From Saccharopolyspora montiporae (GTDB lineage: Bacteria > Actinomycetota > Actinomycetes > Mycobacteriales > Pseudonocardiaceae), in assembly GCF_015209505.1 (NCBI RefSeq), contig NZ_JADEYC010000012.1, positions 1-64,000 of the forward strand: a stretch of DNA of 64,000 nucleotides, written 5' to 3'. Below are positions 27,359-37,283 of this stretch, in pieces. The number at the start of each line of letters is the position of its first letter. The first letter of the stretch is position 1. Both the position numbers and the translations under genes were made by a program. The notes below the pieces were generated by a model that saw only the letters and a program-made list of their open reading frames with translations, did no database searches and was not told the origin of the DNA.

Positions 27359-27411
27359 GGCTGCCCATCATCCTCGACGCGCTCCGCTCGCCGGCGGCCG
27401 GGGAGCCCGGA

Positions 27412-28731
27412 TCAGCTCCCGGCCCGGACGGCACCCACCCGCGCCCACTTCCCCGACCGGGCCCGGAGCAGCAAGGTGACCAGCCGGAGCACCATGAACA
27501 GCGACAGCCCGGTCCAGATCCCCATGAGCCCCCAGCCGAACGCCAGCGACAGCCAGATCATCGGCAGGTAGCCGATCACCGCGCTCAGGATCGTGGCCGT
27601 GCGCAGGTAGGCGGCGTCCCCGGCGCCGAGGAAGACGCCGTCCAGCGCGAAAACGACCCCGGCCACCGGCTGCAGCCCGACGAAGAACCACCACGCCGCG
27701 GGCACCACCGCCAGCACCGCCGCATCGGCCGTGAACAGCGGGGGCAGCACACCGGCCAGAGCCGCGAACAGCGTTCCCAACAGGATGCCGAAACCCAGCC
27801 CGTACCAAGTGATCTGCCGGGCGATGCTCTTCGCGCGCGGAGCCGAGCCGGCCCCCAACGCCGCCCCGACCAGCGACTGCGCAGCGATCGCCAACGAGTC
27901 CAGCACCAGGGACAGGAACGTCCACAGCTGCCAGACCACCTGGTGCGCGGCCGCCGTTTCCGCACCGGTCCGGGCGGCGACCGAGGTCGCGGACAGGAAG
28001 CACGCTTGGAAGGCCAGCGTGCGCAGCACCAGGTCCCGGCCGAGCCCGAGTTGGGCGCGCATCTGCGCCGGAACGGGCCGCAGCGGGACCCGCTCGACGA
28101 TCAGCGCCCGGATGAACAGGGACGCGGCGATCGACTGGCCGACGAGGTTGGCCACCGCGGAGCCTTCCAGTCCCCACCCGACCGGATAGACCAGCACCGG
28201 GCACAGCACCGCGGACACGCCGTTGCCCGCGAGCACGTAGCGCAGCGGGCGGACCGTGTCCTGCACACCGCGCATCCAGCCGTTGCCGGCCAGGGTCACC
28301 AGGACCATCGGCGCTCCGCACAGCGCCACCCGCAACCAGGACGCCGCGGCATCGGCCACCGGGCCCGGACCGGCGAGCAGTTCGGCCACCGGGACGGCCA
28401 GCAGTTGGGCCAGCACCAGCAGCACCGCGCCGACACCGAGGCCCAACCAGGTCGCCTGCACGCCCTCGGCCACGGCCGCCGCGCGCTGCCCCGCGCCGTG
28501 CAACCGGGCGGTGCGCGCCGTCGTGCCATAGCTGAGGAACGTCAGCTGGGTGGACACGAGGGTGAACAGCGTGCCGCCCAGGGACAGCCCGGCCAGTGGC
28601 ACGGCACCCAGATGCCCGACCACCGCGGTGTCCACCAGCACGTACAGCGGTTCGGCGGCCAGCACGCCAAGGGCAGGCACCGCCAGCCCCAGCAGACGCC
28701 GCGGCGCGACGCGCTCGGCAGGATCGGACAC
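27412..28731 (-). CDS. MATE-family efflux transporter (DinF-like)
   Basis: A 439-residue, 12-helix exporter. MATE landmarks are LVDTAVVGHLGAVPLAGLSLG in the first two helices and the repeat of this fold after residue ~220 (AARTGAETAAAHQVVWQLW). The family exports cationic drugs or metabolites in exchange for Na+ or H+. GTG 28731 has GGGAG at 6 bases. A MATE gene between nrnA and truB is common in actinobacteria. The substrate is unknown. Confidence 0.9.
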   Translation of the reverse strand: MSDPAERVAPRRLLGLAVPALGVLAAEPLYVLVDTAVVGHLGAVPLAGLSLGGTLFTLVSTQLTFLSYGTTARTARLHGAGQRAAAVAEGVQATWLGLGVGAVLLVLAQLLAVPVAELLAGPGPVADAAASWLRVALCGAPMVLVTLAGNGWMRGVQDTVRPLRYVLAGNGVSAVLCPVLVYPVGWGLEGSAVANLVGQSIAASLFIRALIVERVPLRPVPAQMRAQLGLGRDLVLRTLAFQACFLSATSVAARTGAETAAAHQVVWQLWTFLSLVLDSLAIAAQSLVGAALGAGSAPRAKSIARQITWYGLGFGILLGTLFAALAGVLPPLFTADAAVLAVVPAAWWFFVGLQPVAGVVFALDGVFLGAGDAAYLRTATILSAVIGYLPMIWLSLAFGWGLMGIWTGLSLFMVLRLVTLLLRARSGKWARVGAVRAGS

Positions 28732-28812
28732 GGCAACTCCCAGCAGACAACCCCGGCGGGACCGCGGGAAGGCTACCGGCGCGCGATCCGGGGGCCGGGG
28801 TGAGGCTCCCGG

Positions 28813-29898
28813 TCAGCCCTCCGCCAGCGCCGCCCGCAGCTCGCGCAGGATCACCGCGGGTTCCGCGCGGGAGGTGAATCCGGAAGCCAACCGGTGCCCG
28901 CCCCCGCCGCACGCGGTCGCGGCACGGCCCACGTCCACCCGGCTGTCCGCACGCAGCGAGACCGACCAGATCCCCGGCGCGGTCTCCTTGAGCACCGCGG
29001 CCACCTCGGCTTCCGACGTGGTCCGCAGGAGGTCGATGACGCTGTCCACGTCCTCCCCGCGCACCCGGCACATCGCCGACCACGGCACGGCCGCGTGCAC
29101 CAGGCCCAGGCCCGCGGCGGCATCCGGTTCCAGATGCGCGTCCGCGAGCACCTCGGACAGCACGCCGAGCCAGGTGAACGGGTGGTCGTCCAGCAACGGG
29201 CGCAGGATCGCGTCCGGGTCGATGCCGGTGGACAGCAGCCGGGCCGCCACCCGGTACGCCTGCACCCCGGCGGCCCGGAAGGAGCGGGTATCGGTCGCCA
29301 GCCCCGCGTAGAGGCAGCGCGCCACCTGCCGGTCGAGCTCACCGCCGAGCTCGTCGACGAGCCGCAGCGCGAGCAGCGCGGTCGCCTCGGCCCGCTCGTC
29401 GATGATGTTGACGGTGCCGTAGCGGGGATTGCCCACGTGGTGGTCGAGGACCACCACCGGACCACCCGCACCAGCGGTCGCGGCGACCCGGTCGGCCAGC
29501 GGGCCGAGCCGTTCCAAGCTGCCGGTGTCGCACACCACGAGCGCGGACGGCGTCGCGGGGACCTGGTGCACCGGGACCAGCAGCCCGTCGGTGTCCAGTG
29601 CGCGCAGCGCTTCCGCCGGTTCCGCGGGCGCGCCGAACGCCACGCGCACCACCGCGCCCTGCCGCTGCAGCACCCGCCCCAGCGCCAACGCGCTGCCGAG
29701 CGCATCGGCATCCGGGTTGACGTGCGCGAACAGCGTCACGTCGGGTGCGGCGGACAGGATCCGGGCCGCTGCGGCGAACTCGCCCGGCTCCGGACCGACC
29801 TGCGGATCACCACCGGGTGGGTCCGCAGCGGGGTCGGTATCGGGCTGCCCGCGCACAGGTTCACCTCCAGACGAGGGCGGCCGCTCGGCCGCCATCAC
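28813..29898 (-). CDS. DHH/DHHA1 phosphoesterase (nanoRNase/pAp phosphatase, NrnA-like)
   Basis: A 361-residue bifunctional phosphoesterase expected to degrade very short RNAs and pAp. Metal-binding motifs are HVNPDADALGSALA, VCDTGS, DHH in VVLDHHVGNPRYG, and a later Asp in GLATDTRSF. The DHHA1 RNA-binding domain ends with GGGGHRLASGF. The first 40 residues are a Pro/Gly/Asp-rich extension. The start is GTG 29898 or ATG 29895; neither has a strong binding site, and rbfA ends 27 bp upstream, so coupling is likely. Confidence 0.9.
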   Translation of the reverse strand: MMAAERPPSSGGEPVRGQPDTDPAADPPGGDPQVGPEPGEFAAAARILSAAPDVTLFAHVNPDADALGSALALGRVLQRQGAVVRVAFGAPAEPAEALRALDTDGLLVPVHQVPATPSALVVCDTGSLERLGPLADRVAATAGAGGPVVVLDHHVGNPRYGTVNIIDERAEATALLALRLVDELGGELDRQVARCLYAGLATDTRSFRAAGVQAYRVAARLLSTGIDPDAILRPLLDDHPFTWLGVLSEVLADAHLEPDAAAGLGLVHAAVPWSAMCRVRGEDVDSVIDLLRTTSEAEVAAVLKETAPGIWSVSLRADSRVDVGRAATACGGGGHRLASGFTSRAEPAVILRELRAALAEG

Positions 29899-29925
29899 CC
29901 AACCGATCCCATGCGGACCCGCCGC

Positions 29926-30441
29926 TCAACCACTCTGTGAGCCACCGCGCAGATCGGCACCCGAAATCGGGTCGGCCCCTGCACCACCGGTGTCCGCACC
30001 GTCATCCGCGGTGTCGGGCTCCTCGTGCTCCGGGCGGTACGGATCGGCGTCCCCCGCGGGCTGGGCTCCGGAGGCCAGCCGCGCGACCTCGGCATCGGCT
30101 TCCTTCGCGCGGGCCAGCAGCTCGTCCATCCGGCGCGCGTTGTCCGGCAGGGTGTCGGCGACGAAGGTCAGCGTCGGGGTGAAGCGCACCCCGGTCTGCT
30201 GCCCGACCCGCGAGCGCAGCACACCGGTGGCGCTGCTCAGCGCGGCCTCGGTCGAGGCGTAGTCGGCGTCATCGCCGAAGACGGTGTAGTAGACGGTGGC
30301 GTCGCGCAGGTCCGGCGTCACCCGGGCGTCGGTGATCGTCACCATCGCCAACCGGGGGTCCTTGACCTCGTGCTCAAGTCCGGAAGCCACGATCTGGGCG
30401 ATGCGCTTGGCCAGCTTGCGGGCGCGTGCCGTATCGGCCAC
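29926..30441 (-). CDS. rbfA: 30S ribosome-binding factor RbfA
   Basis: A 171-residue ribosome maturation factor. The KH-like core spans residues 1-125 ([51 protein letters not shown]...RMDELL). An acidic Asp/Gly/Pro tail of about 45 residues follows, longer than the Escherichia protein and of low complexity. GTG 30441 has a near-perfect AAGGAGGTG binding site. The usual infB-rbfA neighbourhood is kept, with DUF503 inserted between. Confidence 0.94.
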   Translation of the reverse strand: MADTARARKLAKRIAQIVASGLEHEVKDPRLAMVTITDARVTPDLRDATVYYTVFGDDADYASTEAALSSATGVLRSRVGQQTGVRFTPTLTFVADTLPDNARRMDELLARAKEADAEVARLASGAQPAGDADPYRPEHEEPDTADDGADTGGAGADPISGADLRGGSQSG

Positions 30442-30539
30442 GGCGCACCTCCTTCGGATATAGCGATGTTGGGAATGCTTGCTCGGCGGTGCGGGCGGCG
30501 AACCCCACTGAAAGCGGCTGCCCCGCTGCGGACGCGGCG

Positions 30540-30833
30540 TTAGTCATCCGGCCCCAGCATCCGGTGCCTGGCGGAGAGCAGATCCAGTTCCGGGCGCGCG
30601 GCGACGAGCCGCTCGCACGCCTCCAGGACTTCGCGCACGTGCACCGCGTCCCCCGCCACGGCGGCCATGCCCAGCTGGGCCCGCCGGTGCAGGTTCTGGT
30701 CGCCGGTCTCGGCCGCTGCCACGTCGAACCGGCGCCGCAGCTCGGCGATCACCGGTCGCACGGCGGAGCGCTTCTGCTTCAGCGAGTGGACGTCACCGAA
30801 CAGCACGTCCAGCTCCAGCGCTCCCACGTACAT
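30540..30833 (-). CDS. DUF503 family protein (YlxP-like)
   Basis: A 97-residue protein with the complete DUF503 fold: [43 protein letters not shown] and a final helix pair. Its genes sit between infB and rbfA in many Gram-positive bacteria, which suggests a role in ribosome assembly, but no activity is established. ATG 30833 has GAGG about 9 bases upstream. 98 bp separate it from rbfA and 68 bp from infB. Confidence 0.9.
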   Translation of the reverse strand: MYVGALELDVLFGDVHSLKQKRSAVRPVIAELRRRFDVAAAETGDQNLHRRAQLGMAAVAGDAVHVREVLEACERLVAARPELDLLSARHRMLGPDD

Positions 30834-30901
30834 GGGCGTGTCCTCACACTGGGCGGATCCGGGCGGGGACCTGGTCGTCAGGCCCCCGCCCGGCGTCCGG
30901 A

Positions 30902-33895
30902 TCAGGTGCGCGGCTTCTCGCGCATCTCGTAGGTCTCGACGAAGTCGCCGACCTTGATGTCGTTGTACGACCCCAGGGTCAGACCGCACTCGAAACCGTC
31001 GCGGACCTCGGTCGCGTCGTCCTTGAACCTCTTCAGCGAGTTGACCGTGAGGTTCTCGGCGACCACCACGTTGTCGCGCAGCAACCGGGCCTTGGCGTTG
31101 CGCCGCATGATCCCGTCGGTGACCATGCAACCCGCGATGCTGCCCACCTTCGAGGACTTGAAGACCTCGCGGACCTCCGCCCGGCCGAGCTCGTGCTCCT
31201 CGTACTCGGGCTTGAGCATGCCCTTGAGGGCCTGCTCGATGTCCTCGGTGGCGCGGTAGATGACCGAGTAGTACCGGATCTCCACGCCCTCGCGGTTGGC
31301 GACCTCGGCCGCCTTGCCCTCGGCCCGGACGTTGAAGCCCAGGACGATGGTGTTCTCCGCGGTGGCGAGGTTGATGTCCGACTCGTTGATGCCACCGACG
31401 CCCCGGTGGATCACCCGCAGCTCGACCTCTTCACCCACGTCGATCTTCGACAGGGACTCTTCGAGGGCTTCGACCGTCCCCGAGTTGTCACCCTTGATGA
31501 TCAGGTTGAGCTGGTTGGTGTCCTTGAGGACCTTGTCCAGGTCCTCCAGGCTGACCCGCTTGCGCTTGGCGGCGTTGGCGGCCTCGCGCAGCCGGGCACC
31601 CCGGCGGTCGGCGATCTGGCGCGCGGTCCGGTCCTCCTCGACCACGAGGAACGTGTCGCCGGCTCCCGGCACCGAGGTGAACCCGATGACCTGCACCGGC
31701 CGCGAGGGCAGCGCCTCCGGCACGTCCTCGTCGTTCTCGTCGATCATCCGGCGGACACGCCCGTAGGCACCGCCGGCGACCACCGAGTCACCGACCTTGA
31801 GCGTTCCGCGCTGCACCAGCACCGTGGCCACCGGTCCGCGACCGCGGTCCAGGTGCGCCTCGATGGCCACACCCTGCGCGGACATGTTCCGGTTGGCCCG
31901 CAGGTCCAGCGTCGCGTCCGCGGTGAGCAGCACCGCTTCCAGCACGCTTTCGATGTTCTGACCCTGCTTGGCGGAGATGTCCACGAACATCGTTTCGCCG
32001 CCGTACTCCTCGGCGATGAGGTTGTACTCGGTCAGCTGCTGGCGGACCTTGTCCGGGTTGGCGCCCTCGACGTCGATCTTGTTGACCGCGACGACGATCG
32101 GCACGCCCGCGATCTGGGCGTGGTTGATCGCTTCCACCGTCTGCGGCATGACGCCGTCGTCGGCGGCGACCACCAGGACCGCGATGTCGGTCGACTTCGC
32201 ACCGCGAGCACGCATGGCGGTGAACGCTTCGTGCCCCGGGGTGTCGATGAACGTGACCGGGCGCTCGACGCCCTCCAGCTCGGTGACCACCTGGTAGGCA
32301 CCGATGTGCTGGGTGATGCCGCCGGCCTCGCCCGCCTGCACGTTCGCCTTGCGGATGGTGTCCAGCAGCCGGGTCTTGCCGTGGTCGACGTGACCCATCA
32401 CGGTCACCACCGGCGGACGGGCCGCCAGCTGCTCGTCCGAGCTGTTCGGGTCGCCGAAGTTGATGTCGAACGACTCCAGCAGCTCCCGGTCCTCGTCCTC
32501 CGGGCTGACCATCTCGACCTTGTAGTTCATCTCCTGGCCGAGGAGCTCCAGCACCTCGTCGGAGACGGACTGGGTCGCGGTGACCATCTCACCGAGGTGG
32601 AACATCGCCTGCACCAGCGAAGCCGGGTTGGCGTTGATCTTCTCGGCGAAGTCGGTGAGCGAAGCACCGCGGCGCAGGCGCAGCGTGTCGCCGTTGCCGC
32701 GCGGGAGGCGGACGCCGCCGACCGACGGCGCCTGCATGTTCTCCATGTACTCCTGGCGCTTCTGCCGCTTCGACTTGCGACCGCGCTTGGCCGGACCGCC
32801 GGGCCGCCCGAAGGCACCCGCCGTACCGCCACGACCGCCGCCGGGACGACCGCCGCCGCCCGGACGACCGCGGAAACCGCCGCCGGCCGGGGCGCCGCCA
32901 CCACCGGGCGGGCCACCGCCACCGGGACGACCACCGCCGCCACCACCGGGTCCACCGCGACCGCCGCCACCGGGACGACCGCCGCCGGGACCACCGGGTC
33001 CACCGCCGGGACCGCCACGGCCACCGCCGCCACCACGACCAGCACCGGGACCACTGCCGCCGCGCGGCGGGCGGGGCGGCATCATGCCCGGGTTCGGACG
33101 CGGGGGCATCATGCCCGGGTTCGGACGGGAACCGTCGCCCTCACCGCGCGGCTGCGAGCCCGCGGCCGGAGCGGTTCCAGCTCCCTGACCACCCTGCTGG
33201 CCGCCCTGCTGCTGGCCACCGCCCTGGCGCTGCTTGCCGGGACCCTGACCGCCGCCCTGCTTGCCACCGCCCTGGCCGGACCGCGGAGGGCGCTGCTGCG
33301 GCGAACCGCTGCCGACGCCGAACGGGTTGTTGCCGACGCGCGGGGACCGCGGACCGGGCTTGGGGGCCTGCGGACGCGGCGGCACCACACCGGCGTCGCC
33401 CTCGGCGTCGCCGCCCTGCTTCGGACCGGGCTTGGGGCCGGGCTTCGGGCCCGGCTTCGGGCCGGGCTTGGGCTCGGCCTTGGCGGCCGGGGCCTGCTCG
33501 CCCTGCTGCTGGTCACCGGCCGGTTCTGCCTTCGGCTCCGGCTCAGGCTCGGGCTCCGGCTTCGCGCTCGGCCGCGGGCCCGGCTTGGGACCGGGCTTGG
33601 GGCCCGGCTTCGGCCGATCGCCCGCCGGCTGCTCCGGGCGCGGACCGGGCTTGGGCGCGGCCGGGGCCGAACCCTGCTCGGACGCGGCGGGAGCGGACGC
33701 TTCCTTGCCGCCGGACTCGCCCTTCTTCGCCGCGGGCTTGACATACGCGTCCCGCAGCCTGCGCGCGACCGGGGCTTCCACGGTGGACGACGCCGACTTC
33801 ACGTACTCGCCCTGTTCGGCGAGCTTGTTGAGAACTTCCTTGCTGGTTACGCCGAGCTCTTTGGCGAGCTCGTGTACGCGGGCCTTGCCTGCCAC
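30902..33895 (-). CDS. infB: Translation initiation factor IF-2
   Basis: A 997-residue GTPase that brings initiator tRNA to the 30S subunit. The N-terminal IF2_N helix bundle ([23 protein letters not shown]) is followed by about 350 residues of low complexity: PKPGP repeats, GGQQ runs, a duplicated NPGMMPPR unit and a long Gly/Pro/Arg section. A second IF2_N-like motif ([26 protein letters not shown]) precedes the G domain, with [16 protein letters not shown] and NKID. GTG 33895 is preferred over ATG 33907 because GAGGAG sits 4-5 bases before the GTG. Confidence 0.96.
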   Translation of the reverse strand: MAGKARVHELAKELGVTSKEVLNKLAEQGEYVKSASSTVEAPVARRLRDAYVKPAAKKGESGGKEASAPAASEQGSAPAAPKPGPRPEQPAGDRPKPGPKPGPKPGPRPSAKPEPEPEPEPKAEPAGDQQQGEQAPAAKAEPKPGPKPGPKPGPKPGPKQGGDAEGDAGVVPPRPQAPKPGPRSPRVGNNPFGVGSGSPQQRPPRSGQGGGKQGGGQGPGKQRQGGGQQQGGQQGGQGAGTAPAAGSQPRGEGDGSRPNPGMMPPRPNPGMMPPRPPRGGSGPGAGRGGGGGRGGPGGGPGGPGGGRPGGGGRGGPGGGGGGRPGGGGPPGGGGAPAGGGFRGRPGGGGRPGGGRGGTAGAFGRPGGPAKRGRKSKRQKRQEYMENMQAPSVGGVRLPRGNGDTLRLRRGASLTDFAEKINANPASLVQAMFHLGEMVTATQSVSDEVLELLGQEMNYKVEMVSPEDEDRELLESFDINFGDPNSSDEQLAARPPVVTVMGHVDHGKTRLLDTIRKANVQAGEAGGITQHIGAYQVVTELEGVERPVTFIDTPGHEAFTAMRARGAKSTDIAVLVVAADDGVMPQTVEAINHAQIAGVPIVVAVNKIDVEGANPDKVRQQLTEYNLIAEEYGGETMFVDISAKQGQNIESVLEAVLLTADATLDLRANRNMSAQGVAIEAHLDRGRGPVATVLVQRGTLKVGDSVVAGGAYGRVRRMIDENDEDVPEALPSRPVQVIGFTSVPGAGDTFLVVEEDRTARQIADRRGARLREAANAAKRKRVSLEDLDKVLKDTNQLNLIIKGDNSGTVEALEESLSKIDVGEEVELRVIHRGVGGINESDINLATAENTIVLGFNVRAEGKAAEVANREGVEIRYYSVIYRATEDIEQALKGMLKPEYEEHELGRAEVREVFKSSKVGSIAGCMVTDGIMRRNAKARLLRDNVVVAENLTVNSLKRFKDDATEVRDGFECGLTLGSYNDIKVGDFVETYEMREKPRT

Positions 33896-33986
33896 TGCTC
33901 TCCTCATCTGGTGAGGCCGGGCGGCAGTCCCGCACGACCTCGTCCTATCGCCGATGCGCGTTCATGGCTTCAGCTTCACGGCTGAT

Positions 33987-34370
33987 TCATGACGGGTCGA
34001 CCTGCTTTCCTTCTGATGCCTGGCGCGGGACGGATCCCGCGTCGGTCATGACGTGAGCCCCCTGACCCGAGGACCGGCCGCTCAGGTGTTCCTGCACGAC
34101 CGAGGTGTCGACCGGGCCGGCCACGCGCAGCGCGCGCGGAAAAGCCCGCCGACGTTCCGCTCGGCGGAGGCACTTCGGGTCGGGGTGCACCCAGGCGCCC
34201 CGACCCCGCCGCCGACGCCCGGGATCGGGAACCGCAACGGAACCCGACGGACCGGACTCGGCAACCACACGTAGTAGCTCGCTGTTCGACGTGCGGTGAC
34301 GACAACCCACACAGGTACGCACCGGCACCGGCTGCACACCGGCCGCGCCGGACACACTGCTGCGGATCAC
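33987..34370 (-). CDS. YlxR-family RNA-binding protein (DUF448)
   Basis: A 127-residue protein between nusA and infB, the normal YlxR position. It shows the family start RTCVGCRHRTSNSELLRVVAE, the GRGAWVHPDPKCLRRAERRRAFPRALR block that binds RNA, and a polar tail. YlxR proteins are nucleic-acid binders and in some Firmicutes modulate RNase P. GTG 34370 follows GAGGGGAG. Confidence 0.88.
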   Translation of the reverse strand: MIRSSVSGAAGVQPVPVRTCVGCRHRTSNSELLRVVAESGPSGSVAVPDPGRRRRGRGAWVHPDPKCLRRAERRRAFPRALRVAGPVDTSVVQEHLSGRSSGQGAHVMTDAGSVPRQASEGKQVDPS

Positions 34371-34414
34371 CGCTCCCCTCGCGTAGAACTGCCCGTGATT
34401 CTAACCCTAGGACC

Positions 34415-35497
34415 TCACTCGGCCGAACCCACGGTCGGCAGCTCGTCCACCACGGGCTCCAGACCCGGGTCGGCCCCCGTGGGCACCACCGGCGCATTGC
34501 CCGCCGACGTGGTCGGCGAACTGGGATCGGCGTCACTGCGGATGTCGATCCGCCAGCCGGTCAGCCGCGCGGCCAGCCGTGCGTTCTGACCTTCCTTGCC
34601 GATGGCCAGCGAGAGCTGGAAGTCCGGCACGATCACGCGCGCGGTCTTGGTCCGCTCGTCGACGACCTCCACCGAGACTACCTTCGCCGGGGAGAGCGCG
34701 TTGCCGACGAACGTGGCCGGGTCCTCGGAGAAGTCGATGATGTCGATCTTCTCCCCGCCCAGCTCGCTCATGACGTTGCGTACCCGGGCCCCCATCGGTC
34801 CGATGCAGGCACCCTTGGCGTTGACCCCGCTGACCGCCGAACGCACCGCGATCTTGGACCGGTGCCCGGCCTCGCGGGCCACCGCCGGGATCTCCACCGT
34901 GCCGTCGGCGATCTCCGGGACCTCCAGGGCGAACAGCCTGCGCACCAGGTTGGGATGCGTGCGCGAGAGCGTGATCTGCGGGCCGCGCGTGCTGCGCGAG
35001 ACCCCGACCACGTACGACTTCACCCGGGTGCCGTGCTCGTAGTTCTCCCCGGGCACCTGCTCGGCGGTGGGGATGATGCCTTCGCTCTCCCCCACCTGGA
35101 CGATGACCATCCCGCGCGAGTTCGCCCGGGCGTCGCGCTGGATGACGCCGCCCAGGATCTCGCCCTCCTTGGCGGAGAACTCGCCGTAGGTCCGCTCGTG
35201 CTCCGCGTCGCGCAACCGCTGCAGGATCACCTGGCGCGCGGTCGTCGCGGCGATACGGCCGAACCCCTCGGGGGTGTCGTCCCATTCCTCTTCCGCGGTC
35301 CCATCCGGTGCCAGGCTGTGCGCGAGCACCCGGACGATGCCGGTCTTGCGATCGACCTCCACCCGAGCGTGCGGCTGGTGCCCCTCGGTGTGGCGGTAAG
35401 CGGTGAGCAGTGCCGATTCGATCGCTTCAAGGACCGTTTCGAACGGGATGTCCTTGTCGCGTTCAATCGCCCGCAGCGCCGCGATGTCGACGTTCAC
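34415..35497 (-). CDS. nusA: Transcription termination/antitermination protein NusA
   Basis: A 360-residue RNA polymerase-binding factor. It has the N-terminal domain ([20 protein letters not shown]), an S1 domain around [22 protein letters not shown], and two KH domains ([25 protein letters not shown] and [26 protein letters not shown]). A short acidic tail follows, with no extra C-terminal AR repeats. GTG 35497 has GGAGGAG and overlaps the rimP TGA by 4 bp, so the two are translationally coupled. Confidence 0.96.
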   Translation of the reverse strand: MNVDIAALRAIERDKDIPFETVLEAIESALLTAYRHTEGHQPHARVEVDRKTGIVRVLAHSLAPDGTAEEEWDDTPEGFGRIAATTARQVILQRLRDAEHERTYGEFSAKEGEILGGVIQRDARANSRGMVIVQVGESEGIIPTAEQVPGENYEHGTRVKSYVVGVSRSTRGPQITLSRTHPNLVRRLFALEVPEIADGTVEIPAVAREAGHRSKIAVRSAVSGVNAKGACIGPMGARVRNVMSELGGEKIDIIDFSEDPATFVGNALSPAKVVSVEVVDERTKTARVIVPDFQLSLAIGKEGQNARLAARLTGWRIDIRSDADPSSPTTSAGNAPVVPTGADPGLEPVVDELPTVGSAE

Positions 35498-36051
35498 CTC
35501 GACTCCTCCGTGTCTTCCCGGTCGTCCCCCTGCTGGGAAACGCCGCCCGCAGCCCGGTCGAGCTTCTTCAGCTCCTCCGCCGGTGGTTGCTGGAACTCCA
35601 CCTCGACCACCGCGCGCTCAACCTCACGGTAAGCCACTGTGCGCAGTTCTCCACCGGTCAGCACCAGCACAGCGTCCTCGTCGGCCGCACCCACGCGGGC
35701 GTGCATCGCCGCACCATCGGCCAGCTTGATCTTCACGAGCCGGTTGCGCGCCCGCCGCCAGTGCCGGGGCCGGGTCAGCGGCCGGTCCACGCCGGGCGAG
35801 GTCACTTCGAGGGTGTAGGACCCGGCGAGCACGTGCTCGTGCGCATCCAGGACCTCGGAAACGGCATGGCTGACGTCGGAGATCTCGTCGAGCCCGACCC
35901 CGTCGTCGGAGTCGATCACGACCTTGACCTGCCGGCGCCGGCCGGCCTGCTGCACGTCGAACTCCTCCAGGTCGAAGCCCGTCCGAGACACGGCCTCGGC
36001 CACGACGGGCTCCAGCTGCGCGACGACCTCACCGCGCGGCGGGCTGGACAC
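35494..36051 (-). CDS. rimP: Ribosome maturation factor RimP
   Basis: A 185-residue 30S assembly factor. The central signature is [35 protein letters not shown], followed by the SH3-like C-terminal domain ([24 protein letters not shown]). A charged tail ends TEESR. GTG 36051 has GAGGAG upstream. It heads the rimP-nusA-ylxR-infB unit and is divergent from a lipoprotein/ferritin-like pair across a 261-bp region without other genes. Confidence 0.93.
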   Translation of the reverse strand: MSSPPRGEVVAQLEPVVAEAVSRTGFDLEEFDVQQAGRRRQVKVVIDSDDGVGLDEISDVSHAVSEVLDAHEHVLAGSYTLEVTSPGVDRPLTRPRHWRRARNRLVKIKLADGAAMHARVGAADEDAVLVLTGGELRTVAYREVERAVVEVEFQQPPAEELKKLDRAAGGVSQQGDDREDTEESR

Positions 36052-36312
36052 GTTGGCACTCCTCGGGGTTCGGCTGGCGGTCCTGGCGGACCGGTGGACG
36101 ATGAGCTCGCGGCGGCGGAAACGTCCCGCCCGGTTGCCGGCGCGCGGGACCCGCGACCGGTGCTGCCCGTGCCGGCCGCGGCCGTCCAGCGTATCGCGTC
36201 CGTTCCCGCTGCGGCTCGGCGTGGCACCCTTCGATCGACGGATCGCAGCTGGTACGCGCCGACCGGGCCCGCACCCGATCCGCCGGGCCGATCACTGGCA
36301 GGATGGGTGATC

Positions 36313-36810
36313 GTGGATGCCCCCTCCAGCACCCGGCACACCCGGGCGACCCCGTCCCGCCGGGGTCTGCTCCGCCTGCTCGCGGCGGCACCGGCGCTGG
36401 CGCTGACGGCCACGGCCTGCGCCGGCGACGACGACCCGGATCCGCTGGTCCGCCCGGCCCGCGCCGCGAAGTCCGATGCCGCGCAGGCCCGGGCGATCGC
36501 GCAGCAGCACCCCGAGTTGGCCGAGGCCGCGGAGGAGGTCGACCGGGTCCGCTCGGCGCACGCCCGCTCCCTGCTGCGCGAGATCGACCGGGTCGCCCCG
36601 CGGGACCCGCAGGACCCGTCCCCGGTCCCCGATCCGCCGCCCGGCCGGGCACCGGGGAGTTCGGAGGCCGCGAGCGAGGAGCTGCGCACCGCACTGCACA
36701 CCGCCCAGCGCTCGGCCGCGGACCTGGCCGTCGGCTTGCCCCCGAACCGGTGCGGGCTGGTCGGTTCGGTCGCAGCCGGGTGCGCGAGCCTGCTGGAGGT
36801 ACTCGGATGA
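36313..36810 (+). CDS. Tat-type lipoprotein of unknown function
   Basis: A 165-residue exported protein. The N-terminus has a twin-arginine-like PSRRGLLRLLAAAPALALTATAC: two Arg, a hydrophobic stretch, and a cysteine near residue 35 that could be lipidated. The mature part is helical, Ala/Glu/Arg rich (QHPELAEAAEEVDRVRSAHARSLLREID), has a Pro-rich insert and two more cysteines near the end (NRCGLVG, AAGCASLL). GTG 36313 sits 9 bases after AGGA; GTG 36307 is possible. The stop overlaps the ATG of the ferritin-like gene (ATGA). It could be the surface partner of that protein, but this is inference. Confidence 0.7.
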   Translation: MDAPSSTRHTRATPSRRGLLRLLAAAPALALTATACAGDDDPDPLVRPARAAKSDAAQARAIAQQHPELAEAAEEVDRVRSAHARSLLREIDRVAPRDPQDPSPVPDPPPGRAPGSSEAASEELRTALHTAQRSAADLAVGLPPNRCGLVGSVAAGCASLLEVLG

Positions 36811-37259
36811 GCGACCCCGCACCCGAAGCCGTCGAAGCCCTGCGCAGCGCACTGCAGGCCGAGCACGCGGCGCTGTGGACCTGCGGGCTGGCCACCGCGT
36901 TCGCCGGCGCGGAACGGGTGAGCAGCGCCGTCCACGAGGCGACCGCCCAGCACGAGCGCCTCCGGGACGGCGCCGAGCAAGCGCTGCGCCGCATCGGGCA
37001 GACCCCGCCCGCGGCACGCCCGGCCTACGACGTGGGCAGCAGGCCGGAGGACGAGAACTCGATGATCCGCGTGCTGATCACCGCCGAGACGGACTGCCAG
37101 GTGGGCTGGCGCTCGGTGCTGGACACCGCCGGGGACCGCGGGGTGCGCGAACTCGCCCTGGACGGCCTGACCACCGCGGCCACCCGCGCCACGCGGTGGC
37201 GGATCACCGTCGGCGAGCGCCCGGCGGCCGCACCGCTGCCCGGTGATCCGCGCAGCTGA
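36807..37259 (+). CDS. Ferritin-like DUF4439 protein
   Basis: A 150-residue four-helix bundle protein of the DUF4439 family. Candidate di-iron ligands are the Glu and His of LQAEHAALW, the Glu/His of EATAQHERL and Glu residues in ITAETDCQVGW. Members are found mostly in actinobacteria next to rimP. Whether metal is bound is unknown. The ATG at 36807 overlaps the upstream lipoprotein stop, so the two proteins are coupled and probably act together. Confidence 0.82.
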   Translation: MSDPAPEAVEALRSALQAEHAALWTCGLATAFAGAERVSSAVHEATAQHERLRDGAEQALRRIGQTPPAARPAYDVGSRPEDENSMIRVLITAETDCQVGWRSVLDTAGDRGVRELALDGLTTAATRATRWRITVGERPAAAPLPGDPRS

Positions 37260-37283
37260 GCGCGCGCCGACTGCCGGACCGGG

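Noticed and set aside
31193-33985. A 930-codon plus-strand open frame opposite infB
   Set aside because: Its Thr/Ala/Gly/Arg runs are the complement of the IF-2 repeats; infB has complete GTPase motifs on the minus strand.
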